64,000 nt of DNA, from assembly GCA_910589415.1 (NCBI GenBank), contig OU342630.1:71110186-71174185 (forward strand). The letters run 5' to 3'. The DNA comes from Malachius bipustulatus. Taxonomy: Eukaryota; Arthropoda; Insecta; Coleoptera; Melyridae. The notes beneath the pieces were generated by a model that worked only from the letters and a program-made list of their open reading frames with translations, was not told the origin of the DNA and did no database searches. How positions within the stretch are numbered: position 1 is the first letter of the stretch; each line of letters begins with the position of its first letter. The translations under genes were made by a program, and so were the position numbers. This document shows positions 12,020 to 23,839 of the stretch, piece after piece.

Positions 12020-12116
12020 AATGATTTAGCTAATTCATTAGAAAATTATAATAGCACACTTAAAAATCATTTATTCAGTCTTGTATATATACATATTGTA
12101 TTTATTTTGAAGATGA

Positions 12117-12122
12117 ATTAAA
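12117..12122 (+). terminator. Probable poly(A) signal ATTAAA
   Basis: Common AATAAA variant 98 bases after the stop codon of the 11573-12019 gene. Confidence 0.5.
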
Positions 12123-13204
12123 GTTACCAAAAACATACTAAGAAAAATGTTTCTATTTTTTTGTCTTCATCTTTATAAGCAAAAGACGATATTACAAAAA
12201 AAAAGTTTTACTTTTTCCCGCAATTATCGATATTAAACTTGAATCGAAATTCTTAAATGCACCGTCTTCATAATTTTCAGTTCCTCATAATATAGAAGAA
12301 TGTCTTTGTGAAATGGGCAAAAACTATTTCGATTAGTCAAAAGAAAGATTGGAAAACAATGTGGGTAACTAAGCTAAGTTATAATCTTTCAATCAACCCC
12401 CTCCCCCAATCCTCCTTCATACTTCATCTTTCTATCACGTAACAATTATTGTAAAAAGTGAGATTTTGGATGGTTTAGAAGGTTTGGCATCTATAAAAGT
12501 GGAAGGAATACCAAAAAGACAGAGTTATTTACGCAACAGAGAAATGCCGCGAACACAGAAAAGGAGAAAAATAACATCGACGACAGAGAGAAGAGCAACT
12601 TAAACGCAACGATGAAGAGGCAACGAGTCAGTACAACAAAACTCAAGTCGTGAGAAGGCGGGTTGTGTAAAAATCAACGGAAGTCCCTAAAACTGAGAGG
12701 TAGGTGATGTGTCGGAATAATCTGAGAGCTGCAGAAAGAGTTACGATGAATCAGAAACAAGAGGGTTCAAAAATAAGTCGACATCTCTACATATTTGGAA
12801 TCTGAAATTGGGGAAATCAATCGGGAGTAGGAGATTAAGCGAAGCTTCCATGACAGGGTTCAATAGTACCCAGGTGATGGACGGAAGCGTGCATGACTTC
12901 CTCGGGAGACTCCTGGAAAATCATTCGACTTAATGCAGCACGCATGGACGAGATAGATATAAAGATTAGACTTGGTTTCATTCGAAAGTTGCGACAATAT
13001 TGACGGAGTCTCGAGGATTTCTGGCATTCATTTTCTTCCACTAAATCTTATCTGAGATAAAAATTTTGTACCCATCGAGAGATACGAAAACTTTGAAGTA
13101 GTACAAGAAAAGCAGACTAGAAAGTGTTAGCAAAACAAAAATGTTGAAGGATACAAATAGGGTGAATAAAAGAATTTATAAATTATTTATCAATTCCTAC
13201 ATTA
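12123..13204. other. Intergenic; an orphan TATA box and a purine-rich tract
   Basis: TATAAAAG at 12492-12499 on the plus strand precedes an unusually purine-rich stretch (about 12500-12800) without a long frame. The first ATG after it (12543) opens only 19 codons. A minus-strand frame at 13041-12835 is not recognised. No gene is called. Confidence 0.35.
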
Positions 13205-13210
13205 TTTATT
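13205..13210 (-). terminator. Poly(A) signal of the Gly/His-rich gene
   Basis: TTTATT on the plus strand reads AATAAA on the minus strand, 43 bases beyond the TAG stop at 13253-13255. Confidence 0.5.
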
Positions 13211-13252
13211 ACAAAATATATACAAATGAACTTCATGTTACAAGTTTTATCG

Positions 13253-13516
13253 CTACCACAAGCTATGGTAGCTGTGATGATCATCGTGGTAACTATGATG
13301 ACCATGTCCATGGCCATGTCCGTGGTAACTGGAATATATGGGGTAGCTGCGGATTATTATTGGACTGCTGTGATAGTGGTGACCTACATCGTGATGGCCG
13401 CTATATCCACCAATAAACCCATGTCCGTGGTAGCCGTGACCATGACCGTGGCCTCCGAATAAATATCCAGGCCTAGCCGATGCTACTGCTAGAAGGGCGA
13501 GCATCATCGTTATTAC
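13253..13516 (-). CDS. Gly/His/Tyr-rich secreted protein, exon 2 (first exon not placed)
   Basis: Minus-strand exon from an acceptor (TTGCAG at about 13522-13517) to a stop at 13253, 87 codons plus stop. It begins VITMMLALLAVASA, the hydrophobic core and cleavage region of a signal peptide, then RPGYLFGG and repeated HGHGHG, YHGHG and HHSYH motifs, ending SYHSLW. Such Gly/His/Tyr proteins occur in insect cuticle and other secreted matrices; histidines may bind metal or take part in cross-linking (inference). By analogy with its two neighbours, the start Met should lie on a very short exon upstream on the minus strand. I could not place it with confidence: an ATGCAA-GTAATT at about 14356-14345 is possible but weak. 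Confidence 0.75.
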   Translation of the reverse strand, partial: VITMMLALLAVASARPGYLFGGHGHGHGYHGHGFIGGYSGHHDVGHHYHSSPIIIRSYPIYSSYHGHGHGHGHHSYHDDHHSYHSLW

Positions 13517-13522
13517 CTGCAA

Positions 13523-15038
13523 GTAACGATTTTATGTTACAAAACATAATTATGGTAAAAATAAATAAGTACCTACATAATCACAGTCACGAAAATATTG
13601 TATTAAGAATAGGTACACGTATCAGCAATAATCAAGAATGTTTCATCTTAGGTAAAATAATTATTTTATTACTATTTTAAGAACTATTTAAATACAGGCT
13701 GTCCCATGAGTCGCAGGTAAACTCTTCAGTACGCTGTTGATGGGTCGTCAAAAAGTTACTCAAAAATAGCTAAAAATATCTTTTATATAACTTGACCGAG
13801 GTATGCAGAGATGAAGTTGACAAGTCAACTTCCTTGGAAGAATTTGTTTTCTTAATTGGAGACTAGGGCCTCTTGTTTCAAATATAATGCTGTAGAGGAA
13901 CCTATTCCAGATCTAGAACAGACTTTCGCTTTATTGTAGAATAAGGAAAGTAGAGAAGACCTGAAAAGTCTAAAAAATTGTTGCGTCCTATAGAAAAATT
14001 CGAGTTGCATTGCAAAATCAGGATCTAAGCTAACTGAGACATTTTTTTCGAATCCTTAACTCTCAAAAATGTTTTATTTGTATCACTTTCACTTATTATT
14101 GTCTTTTCAAATTAGAGCTGTGATTCAGAAATTCCACAGCCAGTAGCACAAATTGCAATGTAAATAATGTTGTAGAAGAGTGGTAAGTACTTATAGAAAT
14201 TAATTAATTCAGTTCGCATGCATTATTACGCGACCTTCTGAAAACAGGAATTTTAAATTCATCATTATTAATGAATTGCAGATATATGCAGAACAGAAGA
14301 AAATAGAAAGGACGAAAGAGCATCAAAAAAGGGTGCTTGATGATAATTAATTACTTGCATGTTTATTAATCAGCCTTTTATTGCTTGAACTGCCATGAAC
14401 TTAGGTTTATGTTGTCAACTACCAAATTTATAGACTGCGTAGATAAAAAGCTTAGAATACCACTGTCACAACATACATAATACATATAATTTACTTTAAT
14501 TAGCGGAGTATTTATTTAGAAATACTTGGAATATTTAAATATTTAGAAATTCCTGCTGCACCATGCAGCTTATAAAACGTGCATGTTTCGCTACTTCAAG
14601 GTGTCATCTTCAAACATATATTAAAATTATTGGTAGCAACAATAGATTCAAATAAATTTCAATAGAGCTAACTAAACGTTAACCTATTTAGTTTAATAAA
14701 TTATTAACTAAAAATAAAATAAAAGTGAAAAATAAAAATGTTTTAGTTATAATTAAATTTCTGCTGAATCGTCTTATTTTTTTTAGGTTACATCAAGAAG
14801 AAAATAAATTACCTATAATGGAGAACGATATGAATCTTGTCGTTTATTTAGGGCTGTGTATTGTTGATTATGTAAATTTCTGTTGATTTCTACAGCTTCA
14901 TAAGAAGTTAATTTGAAATAATTATCACAATAATAAAATAAACCGATTTTATTGTTTGTTGTTTAACTGTGATTGTTTTCTATTAATAAATGATTTTACA
15001 AATAGCATGTTCCAAATGTTATCATCATCATACTGCTA
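13523..15038. other. Intergenic; one repeat fragment at about 13690-13960
   Basis: The piece around 13790-13890 (GTATGCAGAGAT, GAATTTGTTTTCTTAA, CCTCTTGTTTCAAAT) matches the flanking arms at 23840-24095 and, inverted, 25120-25230. The rest shows no gene. Confidence 0.45.
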
Positions 15039-15040
15039 TA

Positions 15041-16063
15041 CAGGGTATGTACCTAATTTATGACTAATGCGACGTAGTTAAATGTCAGGTAGGGGACATC
15101 GAGGCAAGTCTAAATCTATGACAATGTCTTTTTTGCACAAAATTTTGCAGAAACACTCTTCTACCGACGTATTTCAAAATGACCTATCGTCAAATAATTG
15201 AAAATTCAGGACCGTACTTGGAAAGAAATGGTTTGCACTTTTTTGATAGAAAAGCACATTTTCCATCAACTTTCGGGAAAAACTTTGGATTCAGAAAGTA
15301 CAGGAAAAATTCTGGGAAATGAGCTTCTTGTAAATCGAACGGCACACCTAGACCAGTTTCATAAAATAAGATCAAAGCAAGAACTGCCGCTTAAACTTCA
15401 ATTTTCAATTTTTACAAAGTGTTTCCAATTTTCCTCAAAAATAATTTGGAATCATTTCAAAAACTGAGGTACTGAAAATTTACTGATATCGCATATTGCC
15501 GGACTTTCAAATCTAGGAACCAGGGCCGTACTTGAAGAAAAATTTCTCGCTTTTTTGATAGAAAAACACATTTTCTTATCGACTTTCGAAAAATAAGCTA
15601 TCTGATTCGAAGAGTACAGGAAAAATTCAATGGGATGAGCTTCTCAAATCCCACGGCACAATTCGACCAGCTTCGCAAAAAGATTTTAAAATGCAGCTTA
15701 AGTTATTATTTTGATCTAGTTTTGTGAAGCTGTTCCACGTGTGCCGTTCGATTGAAAAAGCTCATTTTCTAGAATTTTTCCTGTACTTTCCGAAACCGAT
15801 GCCGTTTCTTAAGAAAAATCGATCGGAAAATATGCTTTTCTGTAATAAAGGTGCAAAACCATTTCTTTTCAAGTACGGTCCTGGATTTTCAATTTACCAA
15901 TAAGTTATATTGAAGTGCCTCGGTAGAAGAGTGTTTCTGCTAAATTTTGTTGTCCAAAGCTTAAAGTATCTTCGTACATGTTGGTAAAAAAAGTAATAGA
16001 TTAGACTTGCCTCAATGCCTCTACCTGGCATTTACTACATCGCATTAGTCATGAATCGCCCTG
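15041..16063. mobile_element. 1,023-bp foldback MITE with internal duplication
   Basis: CAGGGTATGTACC after TA (15039-15040) is mirrored by CGCCCTG before TA (16064-16065). Inside, TGACTAATGCGACGTAG pairs with CTACATCGCATTAGTCATG. A module with CGTACTTG, TTTTTTGATAGAAAA and CACATTTTC occurs at about 15210 and again at 15520 in the same orientation, and inverted near 15830-15890. The open frames inside it are mirror images of each other and not genes. Confidence 0.75.
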
Positions 16064-17917
16064 TATACACATATAATTTTGTACACTCTTAATTCATAGA
16101 AAAATAATCTTGAGGCAAATGTGTAGATAGCAACAATAAAAGAGTGAAACTGCAAATTTAAAAAAACGACAAGTGTGAATTGGATTCAACCGGTGAAGAC
16201 TCTCTATCGTCTTTGTGTATTATAAATACGTTATTATGATTTTCAACAGCTACTTTTAGACAAAAATTTTCTTCTAATCTACTCGACTCTTTATAATTTT
16301 TAATTTAATTTAATTTATTTTTTATAGGTCGTTGTAACTTTATTTCATATTTCATGTTAACATAACTAAACATGAAATTTTTAATTTCTAATAGGTAGGT
16401 ACGTAATATTAAAACAAAAAATTAAACCCTTAAATTGGTTTTTTAGAAAGTATGGATAATATACCTTTTGTCTGATACGAAAAGCAGGCAGATTATTAAT
16501 TGCTGGTTATTAAAGTTAATCGAATGTAAAGAAATATAAAGAAAACAAATTTTGATATACCTATTCGATATAAAAAGTTATATTTTTTAAGAGGAATTAA
16601 ATTCTTAAAAAATTTTTTGTTTAATGTGATAGAATTTTTAGTTTCTATGATTTTTTATACCGAACGACTTGAAAAAACAATATGTCGGTCATAAAAAAAA
16701 CCAAATGTTGGCCATGAAAGCTTCTAATCTAAATGAAAGGATCTAATCGGCTTTGGAAATTTTTGTAATGTCAAATTGATAGCTTTTGATGACTTATGTA
16801 AATATACGAAAAACTATTTATCAATTTTCAACAATAAAAAATATGTGGCTAATTAAATAAGAAATATCGATTTTTCAGCGTTTTTCAGGATATTTCAGCA
16901 ACGACTTCAAATATCCGAAAAAATTCTGTTTACTGCCACTTACAGTAGGTATAGTAGTATATCTCGAAATCCCTTCAATATTTTTTTGCGCCCATGGAGA
17001 CATTTTGTCAGAATGAGTCGCTTGACATTTTTCACAAGTTTGAGTGAACTAAATGAGTGAAACCAAATTTGCCTTTTAAAACTGCGGGGTCCTTTCTAAG
17101 GATGATCTTTATTTCATTATAAAAATAATTATTATTATTAAAACTTGCGAAAATTTAAATTAATATTTTTGAAGTAAAAACCTCACATTCATAAAAATAT
17201 TTTTTGGATGTTAACATTAAAAAAAAATTATTAATCTTCAATAAGTAGTCATAAAAATTATTTTTATAATTTCGTTTCTTATGACCTACTATTTATTATA
17301 CTCTCTTATTTAAGAAAATAGATCATTTCACTTTCATTTACACTAAACTTACCAGTTTGAACATTTTTGCAGCTAATGAGTTGGACAAGTAGGTAATTGT
17401 TTACACTCACGTTCCAAAACTACACTATTTAAATTTGGTGGCATCTTCTTTATATAATGGCGATTGGAGTTAAGTTAGTTAATTAGAAATCGGGGATGGT
17501 TTAAGATGCAAGGCTACAGTAGTTGTAAATAATATCAAATTTCCATTTCCACCTGAGTCTGAGCCCATTCAAGATTTCGTACCTTCTTACGCAATGGTCA
17601 ATAGGTTAGTAGAACATATGCTTCTTATAAAAACGGAAGATTTATGTAATAATGCAGCCAAACTATAAAAATATGCTAATTATGTATATCTTGCGTTTAT
17701 ACAGGCTAACTAGTTCATAACTTAAAATTCGTCACATTCATGGAATTTATTTCTCCTCTACATAAATATAAATAATAAAGTGATAAAAAAATTAAGTACA
17801 TGCATAATATTATTAATGCAACAATAATTCTTGTCTCGTATAAATAAAACAAAATGCTATGTGCCGTGTTGTAAGCTTTTATAGCTTAGACAATATAATA
17901 AATAAGCCACACTTTAA
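16064..17917. repeat. Intergenic with an F1-family copy at 16610-16905
   Basis: F1 is in reverse orientation here: TATACCGAACGACTTGAAAA near the left end and TTTTTCAGGATATTTCAGCA at the right. The remainder (16064-16600 and 16960-17917) is AT-rich with no supported gene. Confidence 0.5.
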
Positions 17918-18402
17918 AGATGTCTTTTGATTTTCCGAACATAGGAATCTTCCTTGTATAAACGACTACTGTATAAATATTGGCTTCCCTGATAATTGCG
18001 TTTTAGAAAGAAATGTTATATGGGTCATTTATTTGTTGAGATTGAAAAGCTGGTTAATTATTTTGGTTTAGTTGCATTTTAAGTCTGTTAAAGCCGAAAA
18101 AACTTGCAATTTGTAACGTCATTTTCTTTGTTATCGTTTCGTTATTTGACATCATTTTTAATTGTGAAAGTCCAGGCAATATTGAAAATCACGTTACAAA
18201 TTGAAAACTTTATCCAGTTTTTCCCTAAAATGGTAACACGGACTAACATGCAAGTATAGCTAAACCAAGCAAAATACCAGCTTTTCAATCTTAATAAACG
18301 ATCCATTTAACATTTCTCTCTGGAACAAGGATGAGCCAGTATTTATAGAAGTCGGTTTTTACGTGAGATTTTCCTATGTTAGGAATATCAAAAGACTCTA
18401 TG
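17918..18402. repeat. Foldback element (family also at 1-360)
   Basis: ATGTCTTTTGATTTTCC at the left pairs with GGAATATCAAAAGACT at the right. Inward, GAGATTGAAAAGCTGG pairs with CCAGCTTTTCAATCTT, and TTGCAATTTGTAACGT with ACGTTACAAATTGAAA. Arms are about 210 bases around a short loop at about 18130-18180. Confidence 0.65.
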
Positions 18403-18959
18403 TAGAAACTTTTTGTTACTTTGAGCTCCTTGTGGTCTTCTGTTGCGCGTTTCAAAAACTTGGTCTACATATAGTTACGTCAGCTTTTTGCTTCCACCAA
18501 TAAGATTTTATTAAAATTGGCATAGTGTGGAAAAATTCTAAAATTAATTAAAAATTAAGACAAGTCTTTTGTTATTATTGGGCGAGACACGAATTCTTTA
18601 TTTGCCCATTCTAAATCATTATTATTTTTTTGAAACTAAAGGAATAAGGTGAACTAATTTTATTCCTATATCGATGAGAAAATGGGAACTTCTCATGTCG
18701 TATGATGCAGATGTATGGGAAAACAAGTAAATATAAGTCAAAATTATATTTCAAAATTATTATTTGATACATTCAACATAAAAATTTTGATTTGAATTAT
18801 TAGTTATGTTATTTCATTTTAACATTAACCAATAAGTGATTTTCACTGAGAATTAAATCCTTTTTCTCATATACATAAAAGTCATTTTTTATATTCCTTG
18901 TGCACTTTACTCATTCCACGCTTTTTCGATTTGTACCTACCAGTTTCTCCATACATATA
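18403..18959. other. Intergenic, nothing recognised
   Basis: AT-rich sequence between two foldback elements, with no frame or repeat I can support. Confidence 0.35.
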
Positions 18960-19823
18960 CAGGGTGAAGCGTGAGAACCTTAGGGCATTTTCATATGGAG
19001 AAGTGTTCGAAATAAAAGATTAAAAATTTGTACATTTATGATTTCAATTTTGACTAGCTGAACTAAAATATTTACAACCCCACACCACTTCCGGTTATAC
19101 GGGAAGTTACCATCTTTTTATTTTTATAAATGGTACCCCCTATATATTATTACATTTTCAGATTGCCTGAAAAAATGTAATAAAAAATGTATTTTCAGTT
19201 CAAATTTTTAACGAGTATTTAATGAGTTATAAACAAATGAAAATTGCAATTTTCCTTTTTCAAAGCAGCTTAGATTGAAAACGGGTCAAGATATCGGGAA
19301 ACGGCTTCCATATCCCTATCTTAACTTTTTGTATACTACACGCTACGGTAAAGAAAAAATGTTAAAGATTTTCTTAATTATTTTTTTTTAATCGCTGATT
19401 TTTCATCACTTTGTATACAAATTTAATCCACATAATAGGAAACCACGTGGAAAGTTAAGAAAGGGACATGTAAGCCGTTTTCCGATATCTTGACCCGTTT
19501 TCGATCTAAGCTGGTTTGAAAAATGGAAAATTGCGATTTTCATTTGTCTATAACTCATAAACCACTCGGTACAATTTAAAACTATAAACACCATGTTTAT
19601 TACATTTTTTCAGGCAATCTGAAAATGCAATAATATACAGGGTGTCCAATTTAAAATAAGAAAGTTGATTGAAACTTCCGGTATAACCGGAAGTGGTAAG
19701 GGGTTGTGAATATTTTAGTTCAGCTCGTCAAAATTGAAATTATACATGTACAAATTTTTTGACTTCTACTCCCAGTACTTCTCCATATAAAAATGCCCTA
19801 AGGTTCTCCCGCCTCACCCCCTG
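18960..19823. mobile_element. Foldback MITE containing a G-family core
   Basis: CAGGGTGAAGCGTGAGAACC after TA pairs with GGTTCTCCCGCCTCACCCCCTG before TA, and TTAGGGCATTTTCATATGGAG pairs with the inner right arm. The core (about 19130-19640) holds TTTCAGATTGCCTGA, GAAAACGGGTCAAGATATC and CATGTAAGCCGTTTTCC. It is shared with 33290-33900 and 63490-64000, called family G here. Frames in it are palindrome artefacts. Confidence 0.75.
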
Positions 19824-22465
19824 TATATCCGCCAATTTCACATACATACCATTATCTCCTTTACTAGGCAACAGAATCAAAAATAATTTCCACTCCCCAA
19901 TGGAGATTGGAAATGCATCCCAGACGAGGTGTCACAAGCCTACCCTTCCAATTTGAAAATTTAGGGGCGGTAAAGTGTCATGCCGAGAGGGTTGAAGCGA
20001 GGGGTGAACTTTTTTCGCTAAGTGTGCTTTAATAATCAAAAACTTACCTGTTTCCGGTTTTTAAAATTCTGCAAAAAATATTAACTGAGATAATAAATTG
20101 ATTTACAAAACTAAGTTTCATTTAACAAGAGTTTTTTTTTTCGTACTAATATCTACCATTCAGTTTTTATTTTTTTAGTAGACAAAAATGGTAAATCAAA
20201 ATCGTATGCTGCTTTTTGGGGTTCCATTTTGTACTTTTAAATGTACTTTTGTACTTTTTTTGTTGATACCATATTTGTATTTCTAGCATTCAAAATGATT
20301 CAACGAAATTATCTCAACCAATTAAACGCAGAAAAATATTATGAAATTGCTAAATAACAACCTGTTACATTTATTACGACGTGAGGACGCGACCATCTTT
20401 TTAATATTCTAAAATAGATTTAAATTACAAAATAAATTGGCCATGATGTCGTGAACATTACCGCTTCTCGCGAAAAGGATGCTCGAGAAATTGCAAAATT
20501 TCTTCTTTTAAATGTTTTGCTTCCATATTCAAATAAGTTTCAGTGTCAAGTATAACAACATAGTTGCGTATCGAAGTCGTTGATCCAATTTACCTACATT
20601 AAAATTTAAAAAATGCATTTAAATTTAAATTAGAAGACATCCTCCGCCAATGTATGATTTTGGAGACTTAATTACTCATTATTGACGTGACTAATTTTAG
20701 TGTATCTTTTATTCAAAATACTAAATACAAAAATCAAAATAGGTACTCCATGAAACTATATACTATTATAGTTTTAGGCTCTGAATGTTGTATAAATTAA
20801 CCCATCTATAAAAACCTTAAAATTATTCATGTCCCTTCCCTATTTTTTTTTTTTTTTAGAACGGGAATATTTTTCTATTTGTAAATGGTGATTAGTTCCC
20901 ATATTTATAGGAAATCAAAAAAAAATTTACATCCCTGAAGAAGAGAATACATTGATTCTCGAAAGCTCGGAATACAATAGAGTATACTTTAGCCAAAGAT
21001 TTTTTTTAATAATTGACAACGTCCCCAAGGAAACTAACATTTTTGACTTGTGTTTGTATAGGAAACGTCTATACAGGGTGTTGTTTATTCATAACTGGAC
21101 AGTCAAAAGCAATCGTCTTAAGTATATACAGGGTGTCACAAATTTTCTTTATTAAAGGATATTGAAAATTATTATTTATTTATTATTTAAGTTTATTGAA
21201 ATTTGGGAAATTTTAAATATACCCCTCAGGCTTTGCGACTACAACCCTCAATATAGCTTTACGCCTTTCAACCCCAAAGTAATCATCCACTACTGGTTTT
21301 TTCAAATTATACCCCTAGATTTTTTTGCTCATCAGGATTACTGACTTTGTTCTGAATACAAAGACATGCTATTTTTGAAAATCTAAGCATTTTAATTCGC
21401 CAAAAACAGCTATCATGAAAAAAACTTAAAGTATCTAACATTCAAAAGTGACAAATAAATTTGAAGGATAATTCCAATAATACAGTATCTACAACGTGTC
21501 TAGTGTTAATAAGCATGGATAACATAACTTTGAGAGACAAAATAGAAATTGTACGTCTATAGTAATGGCCATAGATAATATGCAGTGTGGGTAGCATAGG
21601 GCAATGCATTTTAAATGGGTAAGAAACTGACAGCGATGTCAGCTCAATGCAAGCAGTGGCACAGGTTCATATAAAAATATTAAAATCGAAAGGAAATTGA
21701 CATTTCTATTCTCAGGATTTCTAGACAAAAATAATCGAGGTTCTGTTGAAATGTCAAAAAGTAATAATTTTTTGATGTTTCTATAACTTGTATAGATTGA
21801 ATATTGCAATGCTTGTAGGGTAGGTATTGCTTTTACATTATAAAAATATTATTTGAACACATTCCTTATTTAAAGAGGTAGGTAAAATGAAAGTCGTAGT
21901 GCTTGTTAATAAAATTTTATTTCTTGCTACTTTATTGATGGCTTTATTTATCAAGGCTTCCCTATTTGGGAAGTGACGATTATTTGATAGATAGGCAAGT
22001 ATACTGTAATGTAATCATATAATCATCTTCTATCTTCACGTAATGCCTATCACTTGCAAATTACTTCTTTTTATCAGGGGACTTAGGTCAAATACTTACT
22101 TATTTATTCTTCTTCTCAGGGGGATGTTACCAATGAGTGTGCTAACATGTGCTTTTTCAGTTTTATTTTAATTTAAGTAAGTACTGATTCAAATTAAATA
22201 TTTCAAAATATTAAATTAAATATACATCAACACTCGTATTGGTTTGGAGCCTAGGTATTTGCTGTTGAACTGAGGACTTGTTGTTGCGGTCCAAGAATAT
22301 TTAGTTTTGATTAAAAAGAAAACAACATACTCTCCGAGAAAGAAGGAACTGTGTATTGGTTTTTAGTTTATAAGTGCAATAATATTGAGACTCAAAATTG
22401 CTGTCCATTATTGCTCGTATTCAAGAAATAATACAAAAATAAATATAACTTTCGTGAATTTTCTT
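19824..22465. other. Intergenic with solo repeat ends and a retroelement 3' tail
   Basis: CCTGAAGAAGAGAATACATT then TTCTCGAAAGCTCGGAA (20936-20972) resembles the 3' region of Penelope- or CR1-like retroelements. TACAGGGTGTTGTTTATTCA at 21073 with AACTGGACAGTCAAA is a solo copy of the ends of the 45676-45969 element, and another TACAGGGTGTC end follows at 21127. No gene is supported in the rest. Confidence 0.4.
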
Positions 22466-22608
22466 ATGACCTCTGTAATTATTAACGTGACAGTTTTATT
22501 ATTTAATTATCAATGTTTGGTTACCAACGCAACGTCAATTATTGTCACTACAACAGAGAATCTGTCAGTTGAAAATTCAAATTCTGCATCTACCAATTAC
22601 TCTGTGGA
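22466..22608 (+). CDS. Candidate signal-peptide first exon of an unknown gene
   Basis: ATG at 22466 opens a frame whose first roughly 25 residues form a plausible signal peptide (VIINVTVLLFNYQCLVTNA). A Ser/Thr/Asn-rich segment with several N-glycosylation sequons (NVT, NAT, NLS, NYS) follows, running to a strong donor GTAAGT at 22609. That is 47 codons plus two bases. I see no matching downstream exon before 24 kb. It may be the start of a secreted or type I membrane protein, or a chance frame. Confidence 0.3.
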
Positions 22609-22705
22609 GTAAGTAAATGTAGATCTTTAGGAAATGTGTTCTCGCAAGGAATTGTAGAAGGAATGACAAATACCGCGTCATAGTATTTACATTCATTTAG
22701 TATAA

Positions 22706-22959
22706 GTCGCACCTCCCTTTGAAAACCGTCGTAACTTAAAATCCGGTAATTCGACAGGGAAAGCAAATAAAGTTTTGAGTTAATACACTTAGTATAAACT
22801 ATGTATTAAAAGGGTTCAAAGTATTTGTGTTCAAAGGTTCAAAGCAGTATAATACTGTCTTTTCAGACAAAACTTAGTTCTTTTGGAACCCTATTTTTGC
22901 TGAAAACCGTATAATTGATATGTTTTGATTTACGACGGTTTTCAAAGGGAGGTGCGAAG
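22706..22959. repeat. Inverted-repeat MITE
   Basis: GTCGCACCTCCCTTTGAAAA at the left and TTTTCAAAGGGAGGTGCGAA at the right form TIRs of about 30 bases, extending to CCGTCGTAA / TTACGACGG. The interior is unrelated AT-rich DNA. Confidence 0.75.
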
Positions 22960-23839
22960 TAATAATCAATATTAATTATATCATGATGGTGTACGTATAC
23001 CTACACCTACGAATATGTTCTGACTAACTAAATAATCGAAACTATTTTGTTCATAAAAAGGATATACATATTTGAAAAAGAAGAATATAATAAACTTTGA
23101 CGGATTCAAAAGAATATAATAATAATAATCTGAATATTGTAATAATGTATGAAGTTATAAACTCTTCTGTGCTGTTCCATGTTGTGCAATCCTCACTTAT
23201 GAACGAGATCAATGTTAAAAGGGCAGTCTGCGGAGGTACAAAACGTTACAGAAGTGCAATGAATTAAATAATTTTCAAAATGAAGAGCGTACGCTCGTGG
23301 ATGCCTGCTTCCCAGAAGTACGACAAAAGCGGCAACTATGAGCGCCATAAGAGCAATGCTGCATTATAACTATGGCCCTTACTATAGTTGGTGATAATTT
23401 ACTTTAATTTTTTAATGTTTTTTTATTTTTTTTATTTATTTTTTTTTTACTTTTTTTTATTTTATTTTTTACTTAAGATAGCTTTTGACCTTTCCGAATA
23501 AAGTTATGAAAATTCGGAGTATTATTATGAATTTCTAAAATAACTGCAAGATTCTTATTAGTACTCTGACATTTCCAATAAAATTTAGTACAGGACCGTT
23601 TTGAGGGCTGGTGAATCCTTGTGGCGTGCCCAGTTTTTTTCTAAAAAATCGGCAATATGAATTTTTGAGATTTTACAAGTAAACACTGATCTAGTAGGCC
23701 TTGGATTTTGTAGGAATGAGACGCTTTTTGCTCCCAAAATATAGTTTATCAGCTCTATGATTTAAAAGAAATCCTTTTAAAATCGCACCATAAATTAAGA
23801 TTATACAGGTTGTTGCAAGAACAAATGGGTCACACTAGG
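22960..23839. other. Intergenic, nothing recognised
   Basis: AT-rich with long T tracts near 23400-23470. No gene or repeat boundary can be supported. Confidence 0.35.

Noticed and set aside
15190..15467. Open frames with FHQLSGKTLDSES and its antisense
   Set aside because: Both lie in a foldback MITE and are repeats of each other in opposite strands.
21500..21720. Possible mariner-like helix-turn-helix (NITLRDKIEIVRL)
   Set aside because: Only about 13 residues match before stops and no catalytic blocks follow; too weak to call.
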